64,000 nucleotides of DNA from Helcococcus kunzii ATCC 51366 (GCF_000245755.1 NZ_JH601088.1:1887870-1951869); one strand, 5' to 3'; numbered from the stretch's first letter, positions 16,716 to 25,973 are shown. Program-made: numbers and translations. The notes: generated by a model not told the origin, from the letters alone.

Positions 16716-17312
16716 ATGAGAAACTATGAAGTATTCAATACAGAACAAGAATTGTTAGATAGAATCCAGCAATTACAAGAAACTGGATACCAATATTCAG
16801 AATTTGAGGTTTATACTTCAAATGAATTGAGCGAAGATAGCGAATATTACTATGATGTTAATAAACATGATGGTGAGGCATCTTTTGTAGATAAAGTCGC
16901 AGCATTCTTTACAGGTGAAGATCCTGAAGAAAGAGTATTTAGTAAGTATGAATGGGATGAAGATTCAAAAGAGCAAGCAAAAAGAGCCATTGACAATGGA
17001 TTATACGTTTTAGTAGTTGATAGAGAAGGTTATTACGAAAATGAAGAAAACTTCAGATATTTAGATAATCCAGAAAACAGAGAAAATGATTATATAAATA
17101 ATCCTGAATATACAGGTGATGGTTATGTAAACAATCCTGAATACAACAGAGATGATGTAATTGCAGATAAGGAAATAGGTAATGAAAGTCCTACAAAAAA
17201 AAATAGAAGAGAGTTAACTGACGAAGATGAATTATCTGTTGAAAATTACACATTATATAATGAAGATGATGAAGAATTAGATTATGATGAAGAAGAAGAC
17301 GATTTATTATAA
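16716..17312 (+). CDS. YflT-like general stress protein with long acidic C-terminal tail
   Basis: 198 aa, cytoplasmic. Residues 1-105 resemble the YflT/general stress 17M domain: N-terminal MRNYEVFNTEQELLDRI, a central DKVAAFFTGEDPEE segment, and the closing strand NGLYVLVVD. The remainder is a very acidic, Asn/Tyr/Asp-rich tail with two near copies of NNPEY and a terminal run of D/E. The ribosome site is GGGGGAG. A sigma-B-like promoter upstream fits a stress role. The tail is much longer than in the Bacillus protein and its purpose is unknown. Confidence 0.7.
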   Translation: MRNYEVFNTEQELLDRIQQLQETGYQYSEFEVYTSNELSEDSEYYYDVNKHDGEASFVDKVAAFFTGEDPEERVFSKYEWDEDSKEQAKRAIDNGLYVLVVDREGYYENEENFRYLDNPENRENDYINNPEYTGDGYVNNPEYNRDDVIADKEIGNESPTKKNRRELTDEDELSVENYTLYNEDDEELDYDEEEDDLL

Positions 17313-17330
17313 TCTTTAATTACAAAATGT

Positions 17331-17362
17331 AAAAGGCTGTAAATTTTTACAGCCCTTTTATT
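17331..17362. terminator. Bidirectional terminator between the stress gene and nrdA
   Basis: GGCTGTAAA pairs with TTTACAGCC; A-run before and T-run after make it usable from both convergent genes. Confidence 0.85.
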
Positions 17363-17394
17363 TTGCATATTTTAAAAGTCAAATTAAATAATTC

Positions 17395-19071
17395 CTACGC
17401 TTCACAAGCTAAACAAACTGAAGTTTGATAGAATTTTTGTGCAGCATTTGTACTATGTTGATAATATAATGTCTTTATACCATTTTCCCAAGCGTAAAGA
17501 TGTAAATCGTTTAATTCTTTAGCTGAGGTTTTTGGATTAACCATGATATTTAAGGATTGTCCTTGATCAATATATTTCTGTCTAACACTTGCTTGATTTA
17601 ACACTTCATATTGATTTATTTCTGAGAATGTCTTAAATACATCTTTTTCATGTTCTGTCAAATAGTCCAAATGTTGAACTGATCCATCATGATTTCTAAT
17701 ATCAATCCAAGTTTCTCTTGTATCCTTACCATATTTTGCTAAAACTTCTCTTAAATATGGATTTTGAACAGTAACTTTTGCTTTAGCAACATCTTTAACA
17801 TAGTTGTTTGACCACAATGGTTCAATAGATTGAGAAGTTTGTCCTAAAATGAACGCTGAAGAAGTAGTTGGTGCAACAGCCATTAATGTTGAATTTCTTC
17901 TGCCAGTACCTTTCATAAATACTGGTTCACCAAAGATTTTTGCTAATTTTTTAGTTGCTTCTTCTGCTTGTTCTCTTATAGTCTTAAAGATATTTTCATT
18001 TAAAAGACTTGCTTCAACAGATTCAAATGGAATCATCTTAGATTGTAATAATGAATGCCATCCTAAAACCCCAAGTCCTAAAGCTCTATTTTCCAATGCA
18101 AATTTGTACGCTCTTCTCATAAAGTGGAATGCATCATTGTATTCCCTATTTTCTGAATCCCTCAATTTTTCAAGCTTTTCAATAAAATCTGTCATCACGG
18201 CATCTAAGAAGAATATCATAGTTTCAACTGCATCTGTATCTTTCCATTCGTCAAAATGTAAAGCATTCATACTGGAAAGATTACATACGAATGACCATTC
18301 TTCATTGTCTGGTAATGCAATTTCTGAACACAAATTAGAATGTGTGATTGGCTTATCTTTGTACCATTCTGGCTTATTGTTATTTACTGTATCAGTAAAG
18401 AATACATATGGGTATCCCATTTCAACACGGCGTTGCAATAATTTTGCCCATGTTTTACGTTTATCTTTGTCACCGCCAATCATTCCTAATAACCATTCAT
18501 CCGTAACAGTTACACCATGATTTAAGTTTTGGATTTCATTTCCTTCAACACCAATTTCTAAAAATTCATCTATATCTGGATGACCAATTGGCAAATATGG
18601 AGCAAATCTACCACGTCTAGCGGATCCTTGACTTACAGTATCTGTCATTTGTTCAAATAACTTCATGAAATGCACGGCTCCAGAAGACACCCCATTATTT
18701 GTAATGGCTGCCCCTCTTCCTCTTACATCTCCGAAGAATCCTGAAGTACCTCCGCCATATTTTGACATCATACCAACTTCACTTGATGAGTATAAAATAC
18801 CTCCCATATCGTCAGAAATATATGAACCAAAACATGAAATTGGTAGGCCACGGCTATTACCAAAATTTGTCCAAACAGGTGTAGATAATGAATAATATCC
18901 CTTACCTAAATATCCATAAAATTTATCTGCAAATCCTTCAATTCCTAAGTTTTTTTCTGCAGTTTCTGCAATTTCTCTTAATCTTTCTTTTGCAGTTTGC
19001 TCTTCACCTAAATATCCACGACTAAGGAATAGTTGACTATTCTCTGTTAGCCAGTAAAAATCTTCTCTCAT
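17395..19071 (-). CDS. nrdA: Class I ribonucleoside-diphosphate reductase, alpha (catalytic) subunit
   Basis: Makes deoxyribonucleotides from ribonucleotides; 558 aa, short because it lacks an N-terminal ATP-cone. Redox and active-site residues are present: ISCFGS (first redox Cys), NLCSEIALP (thiyl Cys, Asn and Glu of the active site), CNLSSMNA (second redox Cys), KTLYYQHS (radical-relay tyrosines) and the C-terminal CLACEA tail pair. Start ATG 19071 follows GGGAGACAATA. It lies 20 bp after nrdB in an nrdH-nrdB-nrdA operon. Allosteric activity control is probably supplied by the ATP-cone on the beta subunit. Confidence 0.93.
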   Translation of the reverse strand: MREDFYWLTENSQLFLSRGYLGEEQTAKERLREIAETAEKNLGIEGFADKFYGYLGKGYYSLSTPVWTNFGNSRGLPISCFGSYISDDMGGILYSSSEVGMMSKYGGGTSGFFGDVRGRGAAITNNGVSSGAVHFMKLFEQMTDTVSQGSARRGRFAPYLPIGHPDIDEFLEIGVEGNEIQNLNHGVTVTDEWLLGMIGGDKDKRKTWAKLLQRRVEMGYPYVFFTDTVNNNKPEWYKDKPITHSNLCSEIALPDNEEWSFVCNLSSMNALHFDEWKDTDAVETMIFFLDAVMTDFIEKLEKLRDSENREYNDAFHFMRRAYKFALENRALGLGVLGWHSLLQSKMIPFESVEASLLNENIFKTIREQAEEATKKLAKIFGEPVFMKGTGRRNSTLMAVAPTTSSAFILGQTSQSIEPLWSNNYVKDVAKAKVTVQNPYLREVLAKYGKDTRETWIDIRNHDGSVQHLDYLTEHEKDVFKTFSEINQYEVLNQASVRQKYIDQGQSLNIMVNPKTSAKELNDLHLYAWENGIKTLYYQHSTNAAQKFYQTSVCLACEA

Positions 19072-19091
19072 TATTGTCTCCCTAAATAATT

Positions 19092-20342
19092 TTAAAACAA
19101 ATCATCAGCTGTAATGCTTCTTGATCTCTTTGTGTAGTTTACAGATCTCTTTTCGAAGAAGTCTACATGTTTTGTAGCTACTACTTCATCATCAAACCAG
19201 TCAGTTTTTTCAACTTCTTTTTCATCAACATCAAAAATTCTTTCAAGCCCAATTGCTTCTAAAGAATTATTTAATCTATTTTTAATAAACTCTTGAACTG
19301 TATATCTTGGCATAAATGTTAATTCACCATCTTCAAAAATCCAATCTAACACTTCATGTTCTGATTCGTACGCTTCATGTACCAATGCGTAAATATCTTC
19401 CGCCATTTCATCATCGAACCATTTTGGTTTTTCTTCTCTAATTGTATTAATCAAATCAACACCAAATTCTCCGTGTAATTGTTCTTCTTTTGAAGTAGCT
19501 TCAATAACATTAGAAATACCACTAAATAGATTACTATATTTATTAAATGACATAATAATTAAAAATTGACTAAATAGAGAAATGTGTTCAATAAACGCTG
19601 AGAATAACAATACTGCTATTGCAAAATCTCTATCATTTCCTGTTCTAGAATATTCATTGTGTTTTTTCAAATAATTAACACGTTTACTCAATGCAGGTAT
19701 TTCATCGATCTTTTCAAATTCACTATTTAATCCCAATAATTCCAACAAATGCGCATAAGCATCACTATGTCTAACTTCTGATTCTGCGAAAGTATGTCCA
19801 ACATTTGCTAACTCAGGTTTAGGTAATCTCTTATATAAATCACCCCAAAACTCTTTAACATCCACTTCAACTTGAGCAATAGCAAGCATTGAATTCTTTA
19901 TAGCAGTTCTTTCATGAGGTTGTACATTTACTTTATAATCTTGAATATCAGAAGTAAAATTATATTCTGTATGCAACCAGTAAGAATGTTGAATAGCTTC
20001 TTTGTACGCTTCTAACTCTGGGTATTCATAAGGTTTTAAATTTTTTCTTGGTTTAAAAATATCTCTTCTACGTTCTTTTTTTCTCTCTTCACGATATAAA
20101 ATATATTTCTTAGCAGTACGAGTATGCTTGTTTAACATCAAAACTTCTTCAACCTTATCTTGAATAGTTTCCACGTCAACACTTACTGTATTAAATGAAT
20201 CCACAACTTGACTTGCAGCATCCAGAATATCTTGAGTTGTCATCTCTTCAGTTTCATGATTAGCCTTAGTAATCGCAATAATAATCTTTTCTTTATTGAA
20301 ATCTACAACTTCACCATTTCTTTTTATTACAGTTTTAATCAT
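19092..20342 (-). CDS. nrdB: Class I ribonucleotide reductase beta subunit with N-terminal ATP-cone
   Basis: 416-residue radical-generating subunit. Residues 1-90 are an ATP-cone (MIKTVIKRNGEVVDFNKEK, then VEEVLMLNKHTRTAKKYILY), normally found on the alpha subunit. The ferritin-like domain keeps the ligand pairs in SEVRHSDAY (Glu, His and, four residues on, the tyrosine matching E. coli Tyr122) and EEQLHGEF, plus FSAFIEHISLF. The first ATG (20348) abuts GGAG, so the ATG two codons later is chosen. It begins 9 bp after nrdH. Beta-linked ATP-cones are known in a minority of class I enzymes, where dATP assembles inactive beta oligomers. Confidence 0.93.
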   Translation of the reverse strand: MIKTVIKRNGEVVDFNKEKIIIAITKANHETEEMTTQDILDAASQVVDSFNTVSVDVETIQDKVEEVLMLNKHTRTAKKYILYREERKKERRRDIFKPRKNLKPYEYPELEAYKEAIQHSYWLHTEYNFTSDIQDYKVNVQPHERTAIKNSMLAIAQVEVDVKEFWGDLYKRLPKPELANVGHTFAESEVRHSDAYAHLLELLGLNSEFEKIDEIPALSKRVNYLKKHNEYSRTGNDRDFAIAVLLFSAFIEHISLFSQFLIIMSFNKYSNLFSGISNVIEATSKEEQLHGEFGVDLINTIREEKPKWFDDEMAEDIYALVHEAYESEHEVLDWIFEDGELTFMPRYTVQEFIKNRLNNSLEAIGLERIFDVDEKEVEKTDWFDDEVVATKHVDFFEKRSVNYTKRSRSITADDLF

Positions 20343-20351
20343 TCCCATCTC

Positions 20352-20579
20352 CTAAACATACTTTAAAATATCATTATATTCTTCAAATTCTATAATTTCG
20401 CCATCAATTTCTATTTGAGGTAATTGTCTATATCCCTTTGCTAAAAGATTTTGACGAGCTTCTTCATTTTCACTAATATTTAATTCTTCATATGGAATTT
20501 GCTTCATAGCCATCCATTTTTTTAACATAGCACATTTACTACAACCAGTATTACTATATAATTTAATTTGCTTTTCCAT
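20352..20579 (-). CDS. nrdH: NrdH-type glutaredoxin
   Basis: 75-residue thioredoxin-fold electron donor. Redox motif CSKC at residues 14-17 and the cis-Pro segment RQLPQIEIDGEIIEF near 53-67. ATG 20579 follows GGGGAGAG. First gene of the nrdH-nrdB-nrdA operon, so it most likely reduces the C-terminal cysteine pair of NrdA. Confidence 0.87.
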   Translation of the reverse strand: MEKQIKLYSNTGCSKCAMLKKWMAMKQIPYEELNISENEEARQNLLAKGYRQLPQIEIDGEIIEFEEYNDILKYV

Positions 20580-20966
20580 AATTCTCTCCCCTAAAATTGT
20601 TTCGCTATGTATTATATTACACTAAAAACATACCCTACTTCAAAAATTTTCTTGGATAAAAATATTAATACTCCACTCATCCTCTCAAACGTTGAAATTT
20701 CACCATCTAAACTATATATCGCGTTTTATTTTTCTAAATACACTATATATAGTCTTATATTTATACTTTTAATAAATTTCATTAAAGCTTTACTTTCCTC
20801 AATTCTACAAATCTTTAAACAATATTTTTATCTTTGCTAATCAACTCATTAAATATCTATACACCAAAATATTTTAAAAAAATAAAAACTCTAAACCTAT
20901 ATTTTACAAATTTGTTATAGTTTAAAGTTTCACACAAATATTTACAATAAATCATCTCTAAAAGAA
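20580..20966. other. 387-bp intergenic region upstream of nrdHBA
   Basis: Carries a pair of NrdR-box-like sites at 20709-20755 and a good minus-strand -10 TATAAT at about 20613-20618. If transcription starts at the boxes instead, a leader of about 130 nt results. The plus-strand frame 20607-20840 has no ribosome site and is not considered a gene. Confidence 0.5.
20709..20755. promoter_or_regulatory. Tandem NrdR-box-like sites
   Basis: Box 1 ACACTATATATAGTCT (20740-20755) and box 2 AAACTATATATCGCGT (20709-20724) resemble NrdR boxes with an ACTATATAT core. Their starts are 31 bp apart, about three helical turns, the spacing usual for NrdR pairs upstream of nrd operons. Confidence 0.65.
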
Positions 20967-21776
20967 CTAAATAAGGAACTTTTTTATAATCCTCTCCACA
21001 TTTTTTATATCGAATGTCATATTTGAACTTTCAAAACTAAAAAATAAATTTTCACCATAATAAATTCCATTCCTAGCATAAAGCTCAATCTTTTTAATGA
21101 AATTATTTACATACTCAGGTTTATCCATCATACCAAAATGTTCCCAATAAACTACCTTATCAGAATTCTTAGGCATAATAGTAAAATCAACATATATTAC
21201 CTCACCATTCTCCAAATATAGAGGCTTCTCATATATATACTCCACCCCATAATCCGTAAAAATATCTCCTAATATTTTCTCCGACTTCGATCTTACCCTC
21301 TCTCCCTTTTTAGTATAAATCTCTATACTTTCAAAAGGAAATTTAGAAACCTGATATTCCTCATTCCTCCACTTTTCAAACCTCTGATCCCAAGTCGGAA
21401 CAATCATATTTATCAATTCCCTTCTCTCTGGAATCAAACTATAATAAAAATCTTCTATATTTTTGTTTTCATAACTATCAATCAAACCATTAAGTAAACT
21501 TAATCGTTCCTCAATAATCTTACTTACTTTATTATAAAAAGATTTATTAGCAAGCTCCTGCGCAATAGAAAGATCTTTTTTAGGAATATAGACTCTCTCA
21601 AGTTCTTTAGTTTGGGGATTAATCAAGCATTTGTAGTATTGGGTGTATTTGTTGTTATTCTTAACAGCTAAATATTCGTTATCTTTTATGTTAATGTTTT
21701 TCATTAAGTTCTTTATTTTTTTATCTAAATCGGAATATTTTTTAACTTCTTTTTTCAATGTTTCTAATAATTTCAT
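20967..21776 (-). CDS. Uncharacterised protein with PD-(D/E)XK nuclease-like C-terminus
   Basis: 269 aa, cytoplasmic. The N-terminal half is charged and helical, probably coiled coil (KKEVKKYSDLDKKIKNLMKN). Residues 165-225 show a nuclease-like pattern: RVRSKSEKILGDIF (Glu), then EKPLYLENGEVIYVDFTI (Asp) and YWEHFGMMDKPEYV (Glu), comparable with the catalytic E-D-E/K core of PD-(D/E)XK folds. Start ATG 21776 follows GAGGT. It stands alone beside a 53-bp repeat array. A DNA-processing role is inferred from motif order only; no restriction partner or methylase is nearby. Confidence 0.6.
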   Translation of the reverse strand: MKLLETLKKEVKKYSDLDKKIKNLMKNINIKDNEYLAVKNNNKYTQYYKCLINPQTKELERVYIPKKDLSIAQELANKSFYNKVSKIIEERLSLLNGLIDSYENKNIEDFYYSLIPERRELINMIVPTWDQRFEKWRNEEYQVSKFPFESIEIYTKKGERVRSKSEKILGDIFTDYGVEYIYEKPLYLENGEVIYVDFTIMPKNSDKVVYWEHFGMMDKPEYVNNFIKKIELYARNGIYYGENLFFSFESSNMTFDIKNVERIIKKFLI

Positions 21777-21871
21777 TTTATACCTCGTAATATTATATTT
21801 ATAATACTATTATGATATATTTTTGTAATTTATTGAATGTCATTATTATTAACTACTTGTAACATTTTAAA

Positions 21872-22334
21872 TTTTCCTGATTATTTTGTGTTTTTTATTT
21901 TTATCAGGAAAGTTTTTCTTCCATTTTTCCTGATTATTTCTGATTTTCCATTTTAATCAGGAACACTTTTTTTAGTTTTCCTGATTATTTTCAATTTTCC
22001 GTTTTAGTCAGGAAAAATTTTTGTCCATTTTTCCTGATTATTTTTAATTTTCCGTTTTAGTCAGGAAAAATTTTTCTCTGTTTTTCCTGATTATTTTTAG
22101 TTTTTCGATTTAATCAGGAAATTTATCCTTTTTCTTTTCCTGATTATTTTGAGTTTCTTGATTTAGTCAGGAAATTGAAGCTCCATCTTTTCCTGATTAT
22201 TTTGAGTTTCTTGATTTAGTCAGGAAATTTATCCATTTTCCTTTCCTGATTATTTTCAGTTTCTTGATTTAATCAGGAAATTTACCCATTTTCTTTTCCT
22301 GTTTTTTTTCAATTTTCTATTTTAATCAGGAAAC
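21872..22334. repeat. Array A: nine tandem 53-bp hairpin repeats
   Basis: Units begin TTTTCCTGATTA at 21872, 21925, 21976, 22029, 22082, 22135, 22188, 22241 and 22294 (period 53, one 51). Each contains the inverse arm TTTAGTCAGGAAA or TTTAATCAGGAAA about 20 bp on, so each can form a stem with arms CCTGATTA/TAATCAGG. The loop (TTTTGAGTTTCTTGATT in the best units) and linker (near CCATTTTC) drift in sequence. It lies between the GH92 terminator and the nuclease-like gene. Confidence 0.9.
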
Positions 22335-22399
22335 TCTAGAATTATCCATTTTACACATGTAAACCCCAAAATTCCCTCTACTATCCATTCCCGCTACAT

Positions 22400-22447
22400 A
22401 AAAAAAACATCAATATCCGTCGGAGATTGTCCTAACAGATATTGATG
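22400..22447 (-). terminator. Terminator after the GH92 gene
   Basis: Perfect 10-bp stem CATCAATATC/GATATTGATG around a 20-nt loop, followed on the minus strand by TTTTTTTT. Confidence 0.8.
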
Positions 22448-22455
22448 AACATTTA

Positions 22456-24552
22456 TTATACTATTCCTAAAGTAAATTCTAGATCTATTCCATCTTTTAT
22501 TTGATCCCATGTTAATTTTGTGGCTTCAAATTTTTCGCCATTGATTTTCTTATCAATGATGAATTTTTTATGATGGTAATTTTCGTTTACTTTAATATTT
22601 ATTTTATTTCCATTAAATAATGTGATAGTTGCTTTGTTCCAGAATGGTATACCTAGTTGGTATTCATTTGAACCTGGACAGAATGGATAAAATCCTAGGC
22701 TGGAGAAAATGTACCATGCTGATGTGGATCCATTGTCTTCATCTCCTGGGAATCCTTTGAAGTCATATCTAAAGTAGTTAAGTAATAGCTCTTTTAGAAT
22801 TATTTGTGCTTTTTTTGGTTTATCTACAAAATTATATAGATATGGCATGTGGAATGATGGTTGGTTTGAAATAGCATGGTGTCCAAAGTTTGCCATTCCA
22901 AATTCTCGCATTTCGTGTATTTCATAGCCATAAGCCCCAAATTTATATTCTGATTTTGAATTGGAGATTTCATCAAGTTTTTTTTCAAACTCTTCTTTTC
23001 CTCCAAATTCTCCTATTAGTCCTTCTACATCATGATAAACATTATAAGAGTTTTGATAAGCGGATCCTTCGGTATAAGGAGAACCCCAATTTAGTGGATC
23101 AAAGTCTTTGTCAAATTGTCCATCTTTACTTTTAGCTCTCATAAATCCAGTTTCTTTATCAAATATATTTTTATAATTTTGTGTGTAGGAATAATATTTT
23201 TCTGCTATATCTTTTTTTCCTAGATTTTCAGCAACTTTAGCTATGGACCAATCGGATAAACAGTTATCTAGGGTTTGATTTACGGATTCATGTATATCAG
23301 AAGTTACATAACCATGTTTTCTATAAGCTTCTGTGCCAGCTCTACCATAGGTGTTTTTACCGGATGGAATTTCTGCACCTTTTATCATAGCTTCTAGTAA
23401 TTCTTCCATGTATTTTTCACCAATATTTTTTGATGAAGCTTCAGCAATTACATTATCAACTAATGTGCCAGGCATCAAGCCTCTTTCATCAGGTGATAGC
23501 CATTTTGGCAAATATCCTGAATTTCTAAACTGGTTTACATAACCTTCTAAAATGTCTTCAAATATTTCTTGATCAATTAATGAAAATAGTGGGAATAATG
23601 TTTTGTGTAAATCCCACATTCCCATATTTGTGAACATTTTTCCTTCTTTTACAGATTTTGATAAAGTGTCATAATATACATCTTTACCATTTTCATCAAT
23701 TTCATAAAATCTCATTGGGAATAAAAATGCTCTATAAACCGCATGATAAAACATTCTCTCTTGCTCTAATCTATCATATGGCTCATATTGATCATATTCA
23801 CTAGCAGGATTAACATTTTCTACATCAAATTTATCAAAATATTTTTGCCATTTTGATGCAGAATCTTGCAATGTTTCTTCAAAATCTTTATTCATTCTGC
23901 TATGGTTTAATTTAGCTTGTTCTAATGAAATAAATGAAGTCGAAACATAAAGTTCCTTTGAACCTTCTATCACATATCTATCTTTTTCTAATTTTTTTAG
24001 TGAATGTTTCTCACTGGAAATTACAATATACATTGTAAAATTTTCATCTTCAGATCCAGAAAAATTAACCACTTTTCCAGAAATCAAGCCATCTTCTGTA
24101 TCTAGATGTAGCTGTTTACCTTCTAAAATATATTTAGGTTTGTCTACTTCATATTTAACTACCACTGAATCAACTGATGCTGTGACAAGTGCAATTTCTC
24201 CATCTTCAAAATATATTTCATTATAATGTGGTAAGAATTTTGAATCGACAGAATTGTATTTTCTTTCTTTTGTTGATTCATCTTTTGAAGGTAAAATTGT
24301 GAATGAGCTATAGTCTCCCATCCATGGACTTGGTTGATGTGTTATTCTAAATCCCTCAAATTTTAAATGATTTGGATTAAACCACCAAGATCCACCTTCT
24401 TTATTAGTTTGAACTGCTACATAGTTCATTCCGAATGGTACACCTGTCATAGGTAATGTATTTCCGTTTGAAAATTCATAAATACTATCTGTACCTATTC
24501 TTGTATCTGTAAATTTATATTTTCTAAATTGCTCTAAAAATTTGTTATTCAT
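22456..24552 (-). CDS. Glycoside hydrolase family 92 (putative alpha-mannosidase)
   Basis: 698-residue GH92-type enzyme; the family contains exo-acting, calcium-dependent alpha-mannosidases. Features: N-terminal beta-sandwich part with TGVPFGMNYVAVQTN and FEGFRITHQPSPWMGDY, (alpha/alpha)6 part with MGMWDLHKTLFPLFSLIDQE near residue 305, and the C-terminal catalytic segment GDEDNGSTSAWYIFSSLGFYP near 605. No signal peptide, so it appears cytoplasmic, acting on imported glycans. ATG 24552 follows AAGGAATGAT. It stands alone; a functional tie to the mannose-type PTS 10 kb away is possible. Confidence 0.88.
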   Translation of the reverse strand: MNNKFLEQFRKYKFTDTRIGTDSIYEFSNGNTLPMTGVPFGMNYVAVQTNKEGGSWWFNPNHLKFEGFRITHQPSPWMGDYSSFTILPSKDESTKERKYNSVDSKFLPHYNEIYFEDGEIALVTASVDSVVVKYEVDKPKYILEGKQLHLDTEDGLISGKVVNFSGSEDENFTMYIVISSEKHSLKKLEKDRYVIEGSKELYVSTSFISLEQAKLNHSRMNKDFEETLQDSASKWQKYFDKFDVENVNPASEYDQYEPYDRLEQERMFYHAVYRAFLFPMRFYEIDENGKDVYYDTLSKSVKEGKMFTNMGMWDLHKTLFPLFSLIDQEIFEDILEGYVNQFRNSGYLPKWLSPDERGLMPGTLVDNVIAEASSKNIGEKYMEELLEAMIKGAEIPSGKNTYGRAGTEAYRKHGYVTSDIHESVNQTLDNCLSDWSIAKVAENLGKKDIAEKYYSYTQNYKNIFDKETGFMRAKSKDGQFDKDFDPLNWGSPYTEGSAYQNSYNVYHDVEGLIGEFGGKEEFEKKLDEISNSKSEYKFGAYGYEIHEMREFGMANFGHHAISNQPSFHMPYLYNFVDKPKKAQIILKELLLNYFRYDFKGFPGDEDNGSTSAWYIFSSLGFYPFCPGSNEYQLGIPFWNKATITLFNGNKINIKVNENYHHKKFIIDKKINGEKFEATKLTWDQIKDGIDLEFTLGIV

Positions 24553-24648
24553 ATCATTCCTTCTTAATTTAAAGTGGTATCAATAATTTACTTGCATTTA
24601 AATATACAGAATAAAGAATAGGCAGATTTTCATAAATAGAATTATTTA

Positions 24649-25852
24649 TTAAATAATTTCTTCTTTGTTATTTTTCTTTTTTAAAAATCCTACAGCTAAT
24701 AAACTTAAGCCAGCAATAGCTACAATTGAACTATATAAGACAATATCATTATTATCTCCAGTTTTTGGATTTTTCATTGATTTATCTTTATTTGCTTTTG
24801 CATTTAGATTTTTATTTGGCATATCTTTTTTGGATTTTCCAGATTCTTTCATCTGCATATTCTTTTGAGCTTCTGGTTTATTTTCTTTTTGTTTATTAGA
24901 AATATTTTGATCGTTTTGTTTTGGTACTACCATATCTTTGTGATCATTTTGTTTTGGTTTTTCTGGTAATACTTGATCTTCTTCTTTTGGTTTTTCTTCT
25001 TTTGGATCTAGTTTATTTATAATATCAAGTTTTATTGGAGAATGGAATTTAGCTTTGATTCTATCTCCTACACTATGATAATCTTTTTCAAAATCTTCTT
25101 TATTTTTAAATTCCACAAGTCTAACATGATTTTTTCTAGTGAAATCTTCTAAATCTTTTCTAATCTTAATTTCTCTTTGTTTTGCAGCTTCATTTGTAGC
25201 TTCATCATATTCCTTATAATCAAATAGAGTGAAACCTTCTAAAGTTACTTCTTTTGATTCACCTGCAATATATCCAGAAGGAGCTTTAGTTTCTTTTATT
25301 TTGAATGTTTCTATATTTACATTAAAGAAATTAACTTCTAAATATTTATCTTTTATAGTTATATTGAATCTAATTTCTGCTAGTTTACTAGGTAATAATC
25401 CTACTAAAACTTGTTTTTTATCTGAAGTGATTTTGTCTGTTGCATCTTCGTTATTTAACATGCTTAAAAGACCTTCATTAAATATTTCTTCAAAATTTGG
25501 ATCAAAATAATCGCCATGAGCTAAATGTCCATTTAATGGAAATCTTGAATGATATTCAATCTTAAATGGGGAATGATGCATATAATTTAGCGGAACCTTT
25601 ACCTATTCTTCCAAGAGTTTCATTGTTAAAAGTTTTAAATTGAAGCTTTTCACCACTTTCATTGTAGACTTCAAATTCAGCATTCTCTAATTTTGTACTT
25701 TTTTCATCAATTTTATTAAGTTCAAACAGCTTGTAGCCAAATGTGTCTATACCACTTTGTTCTTGCGCATTAACTTTTGTACTTAAAGTTGTAGATGATA
25801 ATAACATAGATACTAATAATATAAAAACAAATAATTTTTTTGTTTGTCTCAT
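24649..25852 (-). pseudogene. Sortase-anchored SpaA-like surface protein, frameshifted
   Basis: Two overlapping minus-strand frames form one gene. The first (25852 to 25562) has a signal peptide (KKLFVFILLVSMLLSS, cleavage near VNA) and a SpaA-like beta domain, then stops. The second (to 24649) continues with the prealbumin-like segment IKETKAPSGYIAGESKEVTLEG, a Lys/Gln/Asn-rich spacer, sorting motif NPKTG, a hydrophobic helix and a KKK tail. Removing one G from GGGG at 25568-25571 joins the frames and reads SFPFKIEYHSRF across the junction. GGAGGTAAAA precedes ATG 25852. It could be a decayed gene, a phase-variable homopolymer or a sequencing error. The anchor class is inferred from NPKTG. 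Confidence 0.75.
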
Positions 25853-25973
25853 TTTTACCTCCTTGTCTAATACCCTGTTTTATTATTTCTTTATGTGTTC
25901 TTACCTAATAATTTTGGAATTATATTAAGTATTATTCGTTATATAAATATTTAACGCTAAACACAGTAGTTTA

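Noticed and set aside
17849..18520. 223-codon frame antisense to nrdA
   Set aside because: Lies wholly inside the highly conserved nrdA gene on the other strand; no start signals or family resemblance.
20607..20840. 77-codon plus-strand frame upstream of nrdH
   Set aside because: No ribosome site, AT-rich hydrophobic translation, and it overlaps the nrd promoter and NrdR boxes.
21872..22334. Array A as a CRISPR array
   Set aside because: Repeats are imperfect and palindromic throughout, there are no unique spacers of constant length, and no cas genes are present.
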